From Thermoguttaceae bacterium (GTDB lineage: Bacteria; Planctomycetota; Planctomycetia; Pirellulales; Thermoguttaceae), in assembly GCA_017408405.1 (NCBI GenBank), contig JAFQUP010000171.1, positions 1-37,247 of the forward strand: DNA of 37,247 nucleotides, written 5' to 3'. The notes below the pieces were generated by a model that was not told the DNA's origin, did no database searches, and saw nothing but the letters and a program-made list of their open reading frames with translations. Numbering within the stretch: position 1 is the stretch's first letter; each line of letters begins with the position of its first letter. The translations under genes were made by a program, and so were the position numbers. Below are positions 29,451-37,247 of this stretch, one piece after another.

Positions 29451-30410
29451 ATGAAATGGTCTGAACGGAGTCGAAAAATTTTCGCGCAGGAGATTGGAGA
29501 ACTTGAGAAAGTCGCGTCACGAATCGGAGACGAAATGGATGAGGCGGTAGAATTGATTTTTCATTCTTCAAATAAAGTCGTCATTACCGGTATTGGAAAA
29601 ACGGGAATTATCGGAAGAAAATTGGCTGCTTCCCTCGCTTCAACCGGTACTCATGCTATTTTTCTCAACGCGGCAGAAGCGGTCCACGGAGATTTGGGGA
29701 TGGTTTGCCGGAACGACATCGTGATCATTCTCTCGAATAGCGGGACTTCCAGCGAAATCCTCGCTATTCTTGAGCCACTTAAAATTCTCGAATGCACGAT
29801 CATCGCCATGACTGGAAATCCTCAATCTGAATTAGCGCGGAAAGCGGATCTGGTTCTTGATACCGGCGTGACAGCGGAAGCGGGAAAGATAGGGCTTGCC
29901 CCAACGACCTCTACCACCGCCGCGTTGGTTATGGGAGACGCCCTGACACTCTGTCTAATGGAAAAGCGGAACTTTCAGGCAGAAAATTTTGTTCTTTACC
30001 ATCCGGGAGGCGCATTGGGAAAACGGCTTCTTACCCGTGTCCGACACCGAATGGAAACGAATATTCCAAGAGTGTTCCTTGATTCCGATTTTCGCGAAGT
30101 CGTTTATGAAGTCAGTTCAAAACGTTTGGGCATGACAATCGTTTTTGATGAAAATGAACAGCCGGCAGGAATCATCACGGACGGAGACATTCGACGCGCA
30201 ATTCAGAATTTCGATGATATTCGCCTCGTTAAAGCAAAAGATTTCATGACTAAAAACTTCAAACGAATCGGGCCTGATGTTATGGTCAGTGACGCTTTGG
30301 AACTGATGGACATCAACAAAATCACGACATTAGCCGTCGTTGAGAATGAACATTTGCTTGGCATTCTCTCCATTCACCATATTTTTGATTTCCGCAATAG
30401 TCAGCTCTAA
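29451..30410 (+). CDS. kdsD: Arabinose-5-phosphate isomerase (KpsF/GutQ/KdsD family)
   Basis: This is a 319-residue protein of family-typical length. The SIS domain (about 35-175) has VVITGIGKTGIIGRKLAASLASTGTHAIFLNAAEAVHGDLGM, IILSNSGTSSEI and GLAPTTSTTAALVMGDAL, followed by YHPGGALGKRLL. These segments are diagnostic for the family. Two CBS domains follow (about 205-260 and 270-319; IITDGDIRRAI, KDFMTKNFKRI, TTLAVVENEHLLGIL). The enzyme interconverts ribulose 5-phosphate and arabinose 5-phosphate, the first step to Kdo for lipopolysaccharide. Its presence suggests a Kdo-containing outer membrane. The ATG has no clear ribosome site. Its TAA overlaps the ATG of the next gene by one base, so the two are translationally coupled. 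Confidence 0.93.
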   Translation: MKWSERSRKIFAQEIGELEKVASRIGDEMDEAVELIFHSSNKVVITGIGKTGIIGRKLAASLASTGTHAIFLNAAEAVHGDLGMVCRNDIVIILSNSGTSSEILAILEPLKILECTIIAMTGNPQSELARKADLVLDTGVTAEAGKIGLAPTTSTTAALVMGDALTLCLMEKRNFQAENFVLYHPGGALGKRLLTRVRHRMETNIPRVFLDSDFREVVYEVSSKRLGMTIVFDENEQPAGIITDGDIRRAIQNFDDIRLVKAKDFMTKNFKRIGPDVMVSDALELMDINKITTLAVVENEHLLGILSIHHIFDFRNSQL

Positions 30411-31024
30411 TGAAAAAAAATACTGACGAAAAAATCGAATGTCATCCACTTAAGCCATTTTTTCCAAAAAATGCGCGGGTACTCTTTCTCGGCAGTTTTC
30501 CACCGCCGCGAAATCGTTGGAGCATGGAATTTTTTTACCCTAATCTCCAAAATGATTTTTGGAGGATAATGGGACTCGTTTTTTTCGAGGATAAAAACTA
30601 CTTTCTTTCGCCGCGGATTGGGGATGGAAAAGCCGTCTTTGACAAATCGCGAATCGAAACTTTTCTTCTTGAAAAAAAGATCGCGATTTTTGATTCGGCG
30701 ATTGAAGTTATCCGCCAAAAAGGAAACGCTTCGGATGCCTTCCTGAAGGTCGTTAAATCACTTGATTTGGAAGACGCGTTACGCCGCGATCTTCCGGAAT
30801 GCCATACCCTGATCACGACCGGTGAAAAAGCCGCGCGTATTTTGCTGGATTCATCCGCGGAAGGTCTCACTCCACCGCCTGTTGGTGGACGTATTCGATT
30901 TGAATTGGCGGAACGGCTCGTAACTCTTTTTCGCCTTCCTTCTTCCTCTCGCGCTTTTCCCATGAAAATTGAAGAAAAAGCCGTGATTTACCGAAAGATT
31001 TTGCGGGAAATTCTCCACGATTGA
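30410..31024 (+). CDS. Uracil-DNA glycosylase superfamily protein
   Basis: This is a 204-residue protein. VLFLGSFPPPRNRWSMEFFYPNLQNDFWRIMG (24-55) matches the first UDG motif region: beta strand, GSxPx loop and a YPxxxNDFWRI segment, as in a group of bacterial UDG-family proteins common in Bacteroidota. KKIAIFDSAIEVIR and CHTLITTGEKAARIL follow. LPSSSRAFP (176-184) is the second motif region. Family members excise uracil, hypoxanthine or other damaged bases; the classical catalytic Asp/Asn of GQDPYH or GINPG is not obvious here, so the substrate is uncertain. It starts within the kdsD stop codon (TAATG). Confidence 0.82.
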   Translation: MKKNTDEKIECHPLKPFFPKNARVLFLGSFPPPRNRWSMEFFYPNLQNDFWRIMGLVFFEDKNYFLSPRIGDGKAVFDKSRIETFLLEKKIAIFDSAIEVIRQKGNASDAFLKVVKSLDLEDALRRDLPECHTLITTGEKAARILLDSSAEGLTPPPVGGRIRFELAERLVTLFRLPSSSRAFPMKIEEKAVIYRKILREILHD

Positions 31025-31205
31025 ATGATCAAACTCCCAAAGAGAAAATTTTTCGTGAACTCGGAATCAGGCGAAGAGTTCGTTATGCCCGTTTTTCTTT
31101 ATTTAGAAAAAAGAGAACGGCAGCAGCGGCGGAATCTCTGTTAAAATATCCGCTGCTGAGAGAGTTTAAGCTGGAAATTATCCGATCCGGGCGTGGAGGG
31201 ATTTT
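31025..31205. other. Intergenic region between convergent genes, no supported gene
   Basis: Small frames exist on the plus strand: a 39-codon frame from ATG 31025, and an 85-codon frame from TTG 31021 that would overlap the sugar-isomerase gene. Neither has a ribosome site or recognisable similarity. A 9-bp inverted repeat CAGCAGCGG / CCGCTGCTG (31121-31129 and 31150-31158) has T-rich sequence downstream on the minus strand. It may terminate the minus-strand isomerase transcript. Confidence 0.4.
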
Positions 31206-32177
31206 TCAGACGTTTTTCTGTTGCCATTCACGATATTCTTTCAGGATTCGCTGCCAGATTGCGGCCATTTCACCGTAAGAGGCGGTTCTTCCGTCCCGAT
31301 ATCTTCGACATTCGTAAAGGAATGGACCGGTGAATCCATGCCGGACGAGTGCGTCGATGACAAGTTTCCAGTCTGTTTTTCCCTCAAACGGGAGCCAGTG
31401 GCGTTCGTCGATCCAATCGTAATCTGAAATATGCGTAGTGAAGATTCTGCCTTTTTCGATGCCGTCAACGAAATGTTCCGGCGTTTCCTGAAGCAGGTGA
31501 TTGGAATCGTAGCACATTTTCATATCCGGCGCGATCTGAGCCAGAAGCTCCATCGTTTCCCGGCTGGTATTGGCCAGACAGGTTCGCGGAATATTTTCCA
31601 TGCACAGGACAGAATTCATGCTTTTGGCTTTTTCGTGAAGGACTTTGAGTGATTTTACGCTTTGCGCGAAGGCATTCGGACGGTCTTTGTCCACGATCGG
31701 TTCCGCGCTGGGATGAATCACGAACGTACGCGCATCCATGAGTTCATTTCCCCATTTCAAGTAATTCGTCACGATGTTGAGCATCCGAAGGCGTGCTTCT
31801 TCGTTAAGATGAGCGACATTTTCCCGCCCGCTGAATGGAACATGAACACTCCAGACTTCAAGACCGGCACGTTCGCACTGTTTTTTGAGCTTTTTCATCG
31901 CGTTTTGCGTGAAATCGTCTTCCTTCAGTCTTCCGCAGGAAACTTCAATGCAGACGAAACCCGCTTCACGGATGGAGTCGATTTCCTGTTGAGTATATTC
32001 CGTCAAACCGGAAATGGAGATACCCAATTTCCAGTTTTCGGGAATAATGTCGTTTTTTTCCAGCGCGTTTTCTTCATTCGCGGCCTGAGTGGGCGATAAA
32101 AACGAAAACGTATTGCCGCTCCCCAGCGCGACCGCGCCGGAGAGACTCAACAGTCGGTTGAAATCTCGTCGATTCAT
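31206..32177 (-). CDS. Tat-exported sugar phosphate isomerase/epimerase-like TIM-barrel protein
   Basis: This is a 323-residue protein with a twin-arginine signal (NRRDFNRLLSLSGAVALGSG, ending near PTQAA). An AP-endonuclease-2-like TIM barrel follows: IREAGFVCIEVSCG, LEVWSVHVPFSG, ARTFVIHPSA (His ligand), SVLCMENIPRT (Glu ligand), MKMCYDSNHLLQ (Asp and His), IFTTHISDYD (His) and GPFLYECR (Glu). The full metal-ligand set is present, so it is likely active. Location outside the cytoplasm is typical of planctomycete paralogues, while most characterised relatives are cytoplasmic sugar or inosose isomerases. AGGAGAA precedes the ATG. It lies 42 bases after the FAD oxidoreductase and is probably co-transcribed with it. 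Confidence 0.88.
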   Translation of the reverse strand: MNRRDFNRLLSLSGAVALGSGNTFSFLSPTQAANEENALEKNDIIPENWKLGISISGLTEYTQQEIDSIREAGFVCIEVSCGRLKEDDFTQNAMKKLKKQCERAGLEVWSVHVPFSGRENVAHLNEEARLRMLNIVTNYLKWGNELMDARTFVIHPSAEPIVDKDRPNAFAQSVKSLKVLHEKAKSMNSVLCMENIPRTCLANTSRETMELLAQIAPDMKMCYDSNHLLQETPEHFVDGIEKGRIFTTHISDYDWIDERHWLPFEGKTDWKLVIDALVRHGFTGPFLYECRRYRDGRTASYGEMAAIWQRILKEYREWQQKNV

Positions 32178-32219
32178 GGATTTTCTCCTAAAACAGGCAG
32201 GAAAGGCTTGAATAAAGGT

Positions 32220-33623
32220 TTATTCTTCGCTGCTTCGGACGAAGGCATCAACTTCATTCGCGACAATGACTCCGTAATTTACTGCTCCAAGCCAGCCGGA
32301 CATGATGATGCCTACGCTTCCCGTATGGTAGAGTCCCGGAATCTGTTCGGGAAGAGCGCGGGAGATTTCCAGGCCTTCAAATTTGGTGCCGAAACTGGCG
32401 CCCATCTGGTGGAGCGTGTATCTCTCGAAGGTTTTAGGCGTGGCAGCCTCAACCCAGTCAATTTTTTCCCGAATGCCCGGGACGTATTTTTCCACGGCAT
32501 TGAGGGTATCTTCAATCAAATCATTTTTGCTGGTTTCGTATTCTTCGTCCGAAAGTCCAGCCCAGTCGTCGTAGTTGGCGTTGGTGCTGGCGACGATGGC
32601 GTATCGATCGCTCACGCCGGGTCGGGTTTTTGGATAGTAAAAAGAATAGGTACGGCTGGTAATGTCGCGGCTGAGAAGCATTTTAGTATCAAATTTCGGC
32701 GCGACGGAGGTAAAAAGAAGGTCGCCGCAGGTATTTTCGTCGACCGTTTCACCCGGTTTGAGCGACATGTAGACCTGGCAGCTTGAATTATTCAGGCGGA
32801 CTTTTTCCGCCTTTTCAATGAATTCGGATTTGAAGTGTTCCTTACCCGTCATATTAAAGATAGTGCTCTTCAGGTTTGAGTTGGAAACAACTGCTTTGGC
32901 ACGGATAAATTTTCCGCCGGCTTCAATTCCCGCGACGTTTCCGTCTTCGATAACGATTTTGTCAACACGTGTTCGCGAGGCAATTTCCACTCCGTTTTTC
33001 TTCATTTCCGCCGTCATCATTTCTACCAGACGGTCTGTGCCGCCGGTGAAGGTGAAGACACCTTTGGACATGAAGTTGGAAAAGACGATGCCGTAAGTAA
33101 TTGCCGGTTCGTCAAGGGTGGAGCCATTCGCGTAAGTAATTGGTTCCATGAGCAGACGGACGACATCCTCGCGCCCGGGGAAAAATTCCTCAAACAGTTC
33201 ACGGGTCGTCATCTGCTGGTCGTCCACGAACGTCATGCTGCGCGCTTTGTCAAAAAAGGCATTGACAGTCTCCGCTTCGATGCCGAATTTCTCAATCAGG
33301 AGACGGGTAAAGTCTTCCCGGTTGAAAGTCGTTTCAAGCGAAAACATCGGATTGTCGAAACGAATAGAGGGAAGCTGAACGATTGAGTCCGCGATCTCTT
33401 TATTCCAGTAACGGCGGCAGCTTTTAATCATTCCGACTGGAAAACCGTGAAGTGAAATGTCGAAAATGATTCCATCCTTGCGGCGGAACCAGGTAGCCAG
33501 CCCGCCAAGCTGAAAATGATGCTCGCACAGCAGAACGCTGTGTCCCGCGCGGGCCAAAATATTTGCGGCGGTCATTCCGCCAAGTCCGGAACCAATGACG
33601 ATAATATCGTATTCTGATCGCAT
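32220..33623 (-). CDS. Phytoene-desaturase-type FAD-dependent oxidoreductase
   Basis: This is a 467-residue protein. The N-terminal FAD fold shows [31 protein letters not shown] with GxGxxG at 11-16, then [38 protein letters not shown] is the CrtI/CrtISO-type substrate-domain segment, and [29 protein letters not shown] is the C-terminal FAD-binding signature. The family desaturates or isomerises carotenoids and related lipids, or acts on other hydrophobic substrates. No phytoene synthase or other carotenoid gene is visible, so the substrate is unknown. Its leader contains a promoter and a perfect-stem hairpin. It leads a two-gene unit with the Tat-exported isomerase. Confidence 0.88.
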   Translation of the reverse strand: MRSEYDIIVIGSGLGGMTAANILARAGHSVLLCEHHFQLGGLATWFRRKDGIIFDISLHGFPVGMIKSCRRYWNKEIADSIVQLPSIRFDNPMFSLETTFNREDFTRLLIEKFGIEAETVNAFFDKARSMTFVDDQQMTTRELFEEFFPGREDVVRLLMEPITYANGSTLDEPAITYGIVFSNFMSKGVFTFTGGTDRLVEMMTAEMKKNGVEIASRTRVDKIVIEDGNVAGIEAGGKFIRAKAVVSNSNLKSTIFNMTGKEHFKSEFIEKAEKVRLNNSSCQVYMSLKPGETVDENTCGDLLFTSVAPKFDTKMLLSRDITSRTYSFYYPKTRPGVSDRYAIVASTNANYDDWAGLSDEEYETSKNDLIEDTLNAVEKYVPGIREKIDWVEAATPKTFERYTLHQMGASFGTKFEGLEISRALPEQIPGLYHTGSVGIIMSGWLGAVNYGVIVANEVDAFVRSSEE

Positions 33624-33651
33624 GATATCTCTATTCGCAATGAGTAAAACG

Positions 33652-33726
33652 GGCTTCTTCCGTTGGAAGGAGCCTTTTAAAACAAAATTTCCGATTTTAT
33701 TTTACATGAAATTTTTAAAAATGCAA
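33652..33726 (-). promoter_or_regulatory. Promoter and leader hairpin of the FAD oxidoreductase gene
   Basis: On the minus strand TTGCAT (33726-33721), a 16-base spacer and TAAAAT (33704-33699) form a promoter. In the leader, 33652-33661 and 33665-33674 form a 10-bp stem (one G-T pair) with a 3-base loop. In the transcript it is followed by CGTTTTAC. Its place between promoter and start codon is that of an attenuator or regulatory stem-loop. Confidence 0.55.
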
Positions 33727-33756
33727 GGTTTCAAAAGAAAAATATGCCTCTTCTGC

Positions 33757-33785
33757 TTGCTTTTTGAGGAAATTTTGTCTATATT
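33757..33785 (+). promoter_or_regulatory. Promoter for the YhcH-family gene
   Basis: TTGCTT (33757-33762), a 17-base spacer and TATATT (33780-33785) are followed by a leader of about 90 bases. Confidence 0.6.
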
Positions 33786-33824
33786 GGATAAGAGACGGAA
33801 TTAATATCGATTTTTAGGATGTTT

Positions 33825-33847
33825 CTGAATCTCAAACAGAGATTCAG
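33825..33847 (+). promoter_or_regulatory. Leader stem-loop upstream of the YhcH-family gene
   Basis: CTGAATCTC (33825-33833) pairs perfectly with GAGATTCAG (33839-33847) around an AAACA loop, and one more T-A pair can form outside. It lies between the promoter and the ribosome site at 33872-33880. No T run follows, so it is a leader structure or a DNA operator rather than a terminator. Confidence 0.6.
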
Positions 33848-33883
33848 AGTCTGTTGTCATTGCTTACCTTTAAAGGAGGAAGA

Positions 33884-34384
33884 ATGTTTTACGCGAAACT
33901 TTCAGAGGTGACGCCGCAAACGAAAGAAATTGTCAAATATCCGGATACGGTCATCAGAGCGTTCAAATGGCTCAAAGAAAATGACTATTCAAGGCTGCCG
34001 CTTGGAAAAACCGCTATTGAAGGTGAGCGTATTTTTGTTTCTGTCGCGGAATACCAAACGAAGCCGGGTGAGGAGGTGATTCTTGAGGCACACAGAAAGT
34101 ACGTGGATATTCAGCTCGTTATTTTCGGTGAGGAACTAATGGGATGGGTACCTTGTTCTCCGGATTTGCCCGTTCTTGATGATGGGTACGATGAGGAAAA
34201 AGATGTCGTTTTCTTTCCGAAGGAAGTCATGCCGTTTTGGTCGGCAAAAGAGGAATCTTCACAGAAAATACTCGTTAAAGCCGGGGAATTCTGCGTTTTC
34301 GCGCCGGAAGACGTTCACGCCAGCCAAATCTTTGACAATGAACCCGTCAAAACAAGAAAAATTGTCGTGAAATGCCGTGTTTAA
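33884..34384 (+). CDS. YhcH/YjgK/YiaL family protein (cupin-like)
   Basis: This is a 166-residue protein starting at ATG 33884. AAAGGAGGA ends three bases upstream; an in-frame TTG at 33854 is rejected. EAHRKYVDIQLVIFGEELMGW is the family signature, with HxxYxDxQ residues around the metal-binding cupin site. DVVFFPKEVMPFWSA, GEFCVFAPEDVHAS and RKIVVKCRV complete the double-stranded beta-helix. Members are linked to sialic-acid and other sugar catabolism: YhcH is thought to be an anomerase or isomerase, and EbgC modulates beta-galactosidase. Here it diverges from the FAD oxidoreductase/Tat-isomerase pair. A sugar-processing role is likely; the sugar is unknown. Confidence 0.9.
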   Translation: MFYAKLSEVTPQTKEIVKYPDTVIRAFKWLKENDYSRLPLGKTAIEGERIFVSVAEYQTKPGEEVILEAHRKYVDIQLVIFGEELMGWVPCSPDLPVLDDGYDEEKDVVFFPKEVMPFWSAKEESSQKILVKAGEFCVFAPEDVHASQIFDNEPVKTRKIVVKCRV

Positions 34385-34392
34385 GAAGAGAC

Positions 34393-34408
34393 GGAAAAAC
34401 CGTTTTCC
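34393..34408. terminator. Small hairpin between convergent genes
   Basis: GGAAAA (34393-34398) pairs with TTTTCC (34403-34408) around a 4-base ACCG loop. It lies in the 27-base gap between the yhcH-type stop and the membrane-protein stop, so it may serve both as a weak bidirectional terminator. Confidence 0.4.
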
Positions 34409-34411
34409 TGA

Positions 34412-35104
34412 TTAGTCGTCCTTCATTTTGAGACTGATCAGAGTTAAAATGAAGAAAATTGGGACAAAAAGAACGGAAACCCGCAGGCTAAACGGTTTGT
34501 CGGCGCAGTCAGGCATAACTGCCCAGAATGAAGTAAGGAGACCGCTCCAAAGAATCAGACTCTCCCAGGTGCGTCCGGGGATGCGCCGAAAAATGGAGCT
34601 TTTGCCCGCAGCCCCTTTCTTGGGGGAACATGATGCCGAGATTGATTCTGGTTGAAATTGAGCGAAACACGCGCGGTAAAATATGCCGTAAAACGGCATC
34701 AGGAAACAGTAAAAGCAAAGACCGTAAAGGACTGCCAGACCATTTTGGGCGGTTGCCGACGATACCGGAAGCAAAAAATGCAGTGCTGCTGAGGAAAGGA
34801 AAATCCCAAACCACTGAATAAGATAGGAACAAAGGCGCGGATCCATCGTCTGGAGTGGGGAATCTTCCAGCTTGCCGCTGCCCCAGTATCCTGTTCCCCA
34901 AAGAAAATCTCCAGGGCCGCGGGAGAGTTCTGCCGATACTGTCAGATCCCGTTTCAGCCAGAAACAGACCGGAATGCTTGCCAAAAGGAACAGAAAAATA
35001 TTCCGGTACCACGTTCCGGCTGAAATGAACGGAATAAGAAGAAGCGCCCCCAAAAGTGTCAGGGTACCAAAATAAACGATAAGCAAAATGGCACGGCGCT
35101 TCAT
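34412..35104 (-). CDS. Six-pass integral membrane protein, unknown
   Basis: This is a 230-residue protein I do not recognise. It has about six hydrophobic helices, near residues 5-27, 33-50, 94-114, 122-148, 180-197 and 205-225. A polar loop (50-93, DLTVSAELSRGPGDFLWGTGYWGSG) and a basic Ser-rich loop (about 153-178) separate them. AGGAG precedes the ATG. It follows the aminotransferase gene after 13 bases, so the two are almost certainly one transcript, but nothing in the sequence shows a functional link. Confidence 0.8.
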   Translation of the reverse strand: MKRRAILLIVYFGTLTLLGALLLIPFISAGTWYRNIFLFLLASIPVCFWLKRDLTVSAELSRGPGDFLWGTGYWGSGKLEDSPLQTMDPRLCSYLIQWFGIFLSSAALHFLLPVSSATAQNGLAVLYGLCFYCFLMPFYGIFYRACFAQFQPESISASCSPKKGAAGKSSIFRRIPGRTWESLILWSGLLTSFWAVMPDCADKPFSLRVSVLFVPIFFILTLISLKMKDD

Positions 35105-35117
35105 AAAAACTCCTGCT

Positions 35118-36308
35118 TTATTTCAAAAATTCTTCAATCAGGTCGAAGGCGTCTTTCAGCTCTTCCATGCTGTTGGCGAATGAGAGACGCGCGTAACCCG
35201 GCGCGCCGAACGCGGAACCCATGACCGTGGCGACGCCCTTCTTTTCGAGAAGTTCCAGACACCAGTCCGTATCCGTTTCGATCATTTTTCCGCCGTATTC
35301 GCGTCCGAGATGGGGCTGAATGTTTACGAACGCGTAAAACGCGCCGTACATATTGCCGCAGGAAAGTCCGTCGATCGCGGCGATCCGGCTCGCGACATAA
35401 TCGCGGCGTTTTTCAAATTCGGCGCGCATCTGCTCCACGCACTCCTGCGAGGATTCCAGAGCTGCCATGGCCGCGTACTGAGAAATACTGCACGGGTTCG
35501 AGGTTTCCTGACTCTGGAGGCTCGCCATTTTCTTCGCGACCGCAGCCGGAGCGAACGTCCAGCCGATGCGCCATCCAGTCATAGCATAGGTCTTCGAGAC
35601 TCCGTTAATGATGATCGTACGGTCCATCAGTTCCGGACGAACGGTCGGGAAACTGACGAATTTATGCCCGCTGTAGACGAGATTTTCGTAAATTTCATCC
35701 GCAATGACCCAAAGGTCTTTTTCAATGGCGACGTCCGCCAGCGCACCGAGTTCCTCGCCGGAGTACATACTGCCGGTCGGGTTGGAGGGACTGCACAGAA
35801 GGAGTGCTTTCGTCTTCGGCGTGCAGGCTGCGCGGAAGGCTTCCGGAGTGAGTTTGAAATCATCTTCCTGCCGGGTCTCGACGATGACCGGAACACCGCC
35901 GGCCAGTTTGACCAGTTCGGCGTAGCTGACCCAGTACGGAGCGGGAATGATGACCTCTTCCCCTTCATCGATCAGGACGGTGAAGACATTGTGCAGGCAG
36001 TGCTTCGCGCCGTTGGAGACCGTGATGTTTTCCGGTTTGTATTCGAGACCATGACGAGCCTGATAGAATTTGCAGACCGCCTGTTTCAGTTCCGGGATCC
36101 CCGATGCGACAGTGTAGCGCGTTTTTCCTTCCTGCATCGCTTTGACGGCGGCATCGCAGATATGCTGGGGCGTATTGAAATCTGGTTCGCCGAGGCTCAG
36201 GCTGATGACTTTTCGGCCGGATGCTTTCAATTCTTTCGCTTTCGCGGCCATCGTAAGTGTGGCGGACGGTTCAAGCGCGGCAATTCGACGGGAAAGGGTT
36301 GACTGCAT
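35118..36308 (-). CDS. Aspartate aminotransferase-type class I aminotransferase
   Basis: This is a 396-residue PLP enzyme. LSRRIAALEPSATLTMAAKAKEL is the start typical of the subgroup I-beta aspartate (and prephenate) aminotransferases. ISLSLGEPDFNTPQHI (35-50), YTVASGIPELKQAV (65-78), SNGAKHCLHN (98-107), CSPSNPTGS (172-180, with Asn176) and IADEIYENLVYSG (202-214, with Asp204 and Tyr207) follow. GVSKTYAMTGWRIGW (236-250) contains Lys239, which forms the Schiff base. YARLSF holds the carboxylate-binding Arg. It moves the amino group between aspartate and 2-oxoglutarate and may also use prephenate. GGAG lies upstream of the ATG. The higher GC content relative to neighbours is noticeable but modest. 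Confidence 0.92.
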   Translation of the reverse strand: MQSTLSRRIAALEPSATLTMAAKAKELKASGRKVISLSLGEPDFNTPQHICDAAVKAMQEGKTRYTVASGIPELKQAVCKFYQARHGLEYKPENITVSNGAKHCLHNVFTVLIDEGEEVIIPAPYWVSYAELVKLAGGVPVIVETRQEDDFKLTPEAFRAACTPKTKALLLCSPSNPTGSMYSGEELGALADVAIEKDLWVIADEIYENLVYSGHKFVSFPTVRPELMDRTIIINGVSKTYAMTGWRIGWTFAPAAVAKKMASLQSQETSNPCSISQYAAMAALESSQECVEQMRAEFEKRRDYVASRIAAIDGLSCGNMYGAFYAFVNIQPHLGREYGGKMIETDTDWCLELLEKKGVATVMGSAFGAPGYARLSFANSMEELKDAFDLIEEFLK

Positions 36309-36360
36309 TTTTATTCACTCCAATGGGGCTTCGGAAATTTAAAATAATGAAAACCCATAT

Positions 36361-36388
36361 ATTATAGTTCAATTTTGAGCATTGAAAA
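36361..36388 (-). promoter_or_regulatory. Promoter for the aminotransferase operon
   Basis: On the minus strand TTTTCA (36388-36383), a 16-base spacer and a perfect TATAAT (36366-36361) would start transcription about 45 bases before the ATG. Confidence 0.55.
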
Positions 36389-36541
36389 GAAGGGGGGGCT
36401 GCTTTTTTAACTTTTTTTCTCTTTTTTTAATTTTTTCTCTCCGGAAAGCGGAGTTTGGGGAGGGACTTGAAAACGAGGTGTCTCTTATTTCTGTCGGGCG
36501 GAATCTCTTTCACTCGGGGAATTCGCGCTCAAAAACGGATT

Positions 36542-37247
36542 TCAGAAACGTTCCGGGATCGGATTTTTAAGGTTCGGGCCGGGAAGCGTTTCCTGGAAAG
36601 AGGGAAGGCGGTCTTTCACGTACGGAAACCCGTCCTCGTCCCAGAGAAGGCGGTCAAGGAAAAAATGGCGAGTCCGGCAGGCGTCCAGCTCCGTGTACGC
36701 ATGGTAGCAGAGCCAGTATTCGCCCGCATCGTCGCGGAGGATCGAATTGTGTCCGGGACCGAAAACCTGCTTCGTCGGAGAGCCGCCGGCATGAACGACC
36801 AGCTCTCCGCAGGTTTTGCCGTTTCCTGCTTCTGTGAGCGGAATACCGTCTTTGCCGCAGTAGGGCCCCCGAATGTCTTTGGAGCGCGCGACGCGGACAT
36901 GATACGTCGACTCACGCCCCTGACAGCACGTGCCGACACTGCCGAAATAGTAGTAGAAACCGTCTTTTTTCAGGATCCAGCTCCCTTCATACGTCGCGCC
37001 GTCCCACGGTCCAGGATAGCCGGCGATGAGCGTTTTGTGCGCCTTCTGATACGCGGTCCCGTTTCGGCAGGCCAGACCGTCGGAAGTCAGCTCGATCAGG
37101 TAAAGCCCGCGAAAAGACCCCATCACCATGAAGACCGAGCCGTCGTCCTCGACGATGACCTGCGGATCGATACAGTTTTCGATCCCGATCTCGCGGCAAG
37201 TGAACATCGGGCCCATGTCCTGGTATGGACCGCCGATCTCATCCGCG
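36542..37247 (-). CDS. GH43 arabinanase-like glycoside hydrolase, C-terminal part
   Basis: The frame is open to the right edge, so the N-terminus is missing; about 235 residues are visible. IENCIDPQVIVEDDGSVFMVMGSFRGLYLIEL is the second-blade Asp region of the five-bladed GH43 propeller. GATYEGSWILKKDGFYYYFGSVGTCCQG holds the general acid Glu (YEGSWI) and the FxSxGxCC pattern of endo-1,5-alpha-L-arabinanases. FGPGHNSILRDDAGEYWLCYHAY supplies the metal/active-site His, and RLLWDEDGFPYV closes the domain. It would cut arabinan side chains of pectin; whether it is exported depends on the missing start. No terminator with a T run is seen downstream. The strip 36389-36541 is T-rich on the plus strand and carries no gene. 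Confidence 0.87.
   Translation of the reverse strand, partial: ADEIGGPYQDMGPMFTCREIGIENCIDPQVIVEDDGSVFMVMGSFRGLYLIELTSDGLACRNGTAYQKAHKTLIAGYPGPWDGATYEGSWILKKDGFYYYFGSVGTCCQGRESTYHVRVARSKDIRGPYCGKDGIPLTEAGNGKTCGELVVHAGGSPTKQVFGPGHNSILRDDAGEYWLCYHAYTELDACRTRHFFLDRLLWDEDGFPYVKDRLPSFQETLPGPNLKNPIPERF

Noticed and set aside
31021..31278. 85-codon frame starting with TTG
   Set aside because: It overlaps the 3' end of the Tat-exported isomerase gene, has no ribosome site, and shows a basic composition without motif.
36400..36440. T-rich runs after the aminotransferase promoter as a terminator for the GH43 gene
   Set aside because: The T runs are on the plus strand. On the minus strand, where the GH43 gene is transcribed, they are A runs, and the nearby stem is only 5 bp.

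Overview
The window looks like a chromosome segment from a planctomycete. The organism call is an inference from gene content. The supporting genes are a DUF1559 prepilin-like protein ([14 protein letters not shown] start, C-terminal MADGS motif), a secreted DUF1080 protein, a GHL10-type secreted glycosidase, a YVTN-propeller/di-heme cytochrome, a Tat-exported sugar isomerase-like protein and a PilM-PilN fusion with large lineage-specific partners. KdsD implies a Kdo-type outer-membrane glycolipid. Gene density is normal and I see no transposase, integrase, CRISPR array, tRNA or rRNA, so this reads as core chromosome rather than an island.

Layout, left to right. (1) 1-3699, plus strand: the 3' end of a TIM-barrel sugar isomerase, a pterin-binding methyltransferase-like gene with a long leader, a DUF1559 prepilin-like gene and a DUF1080 gene. 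(2) 3805-5244 minus: mtaB, diverging from 5462-8335 plus, a large membrane-anchored protein of unknown function. (3) 8441-17041 minus: mutY, an S1/P1-nuclease/phospholipase C-like exported protein, a GHL10 glycosidase, a propeller/cytochrome protein and a PhnP-like metallo-hydrolase. (4) 17089-24011 minus: a three-gene pilus or secretion platform operon (PilM-PilN fusion, then two single-pass membrane proteins), all with acidic low-complexity tracts and one with a 15-bp tandem repeat. (5) 24237-27393 minus: a polysaccharide deacetylase and an alpha/alpha-toroid protein. (6) 27873-31024 plus: a secreted His/Pro-rich TPR protein, kdsD and a UDG-superfamily gene. (7) 31206-33623 minus: a Tat-exported sugar isomerase-like protein and a phytoene-desaturase-type oxidoreductase, diverging from yhcH at 33884. 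(8) 34412-37247 minus: a six-TM protein, a class I aminotransferase and the C-terminal part of a GH43 arabinanase.

Genes that plausibly work together. The DUF1559 pseudopilin and the PilM-PilN operon could belong to the same type IV pilus/type II secretion-like machinery, although no ATPase, secretin or prepilin peptidase is in view. The deacetylase, GHL10, GH43, DUF1080, YhcH and TIM-barrel genes fit a polysaccharide-degrading lifestyle. kdsD and the UDG gene are translationally coupled.

Sigma70-like -35/-10 pairs with 16-17 bp spacing are readable upstream of many genes. Several of them decided start codons, because the longest reading frame would begin at a TTG inside or upstream of the promoter. 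The best candidates for undescribed biology are the acidic pilus platform, the 957-residue anchored protein at 5462-8335, the S1/P1-like fusion at 9718-11457 and the hairpin-bearing leaders around 33650-33850.
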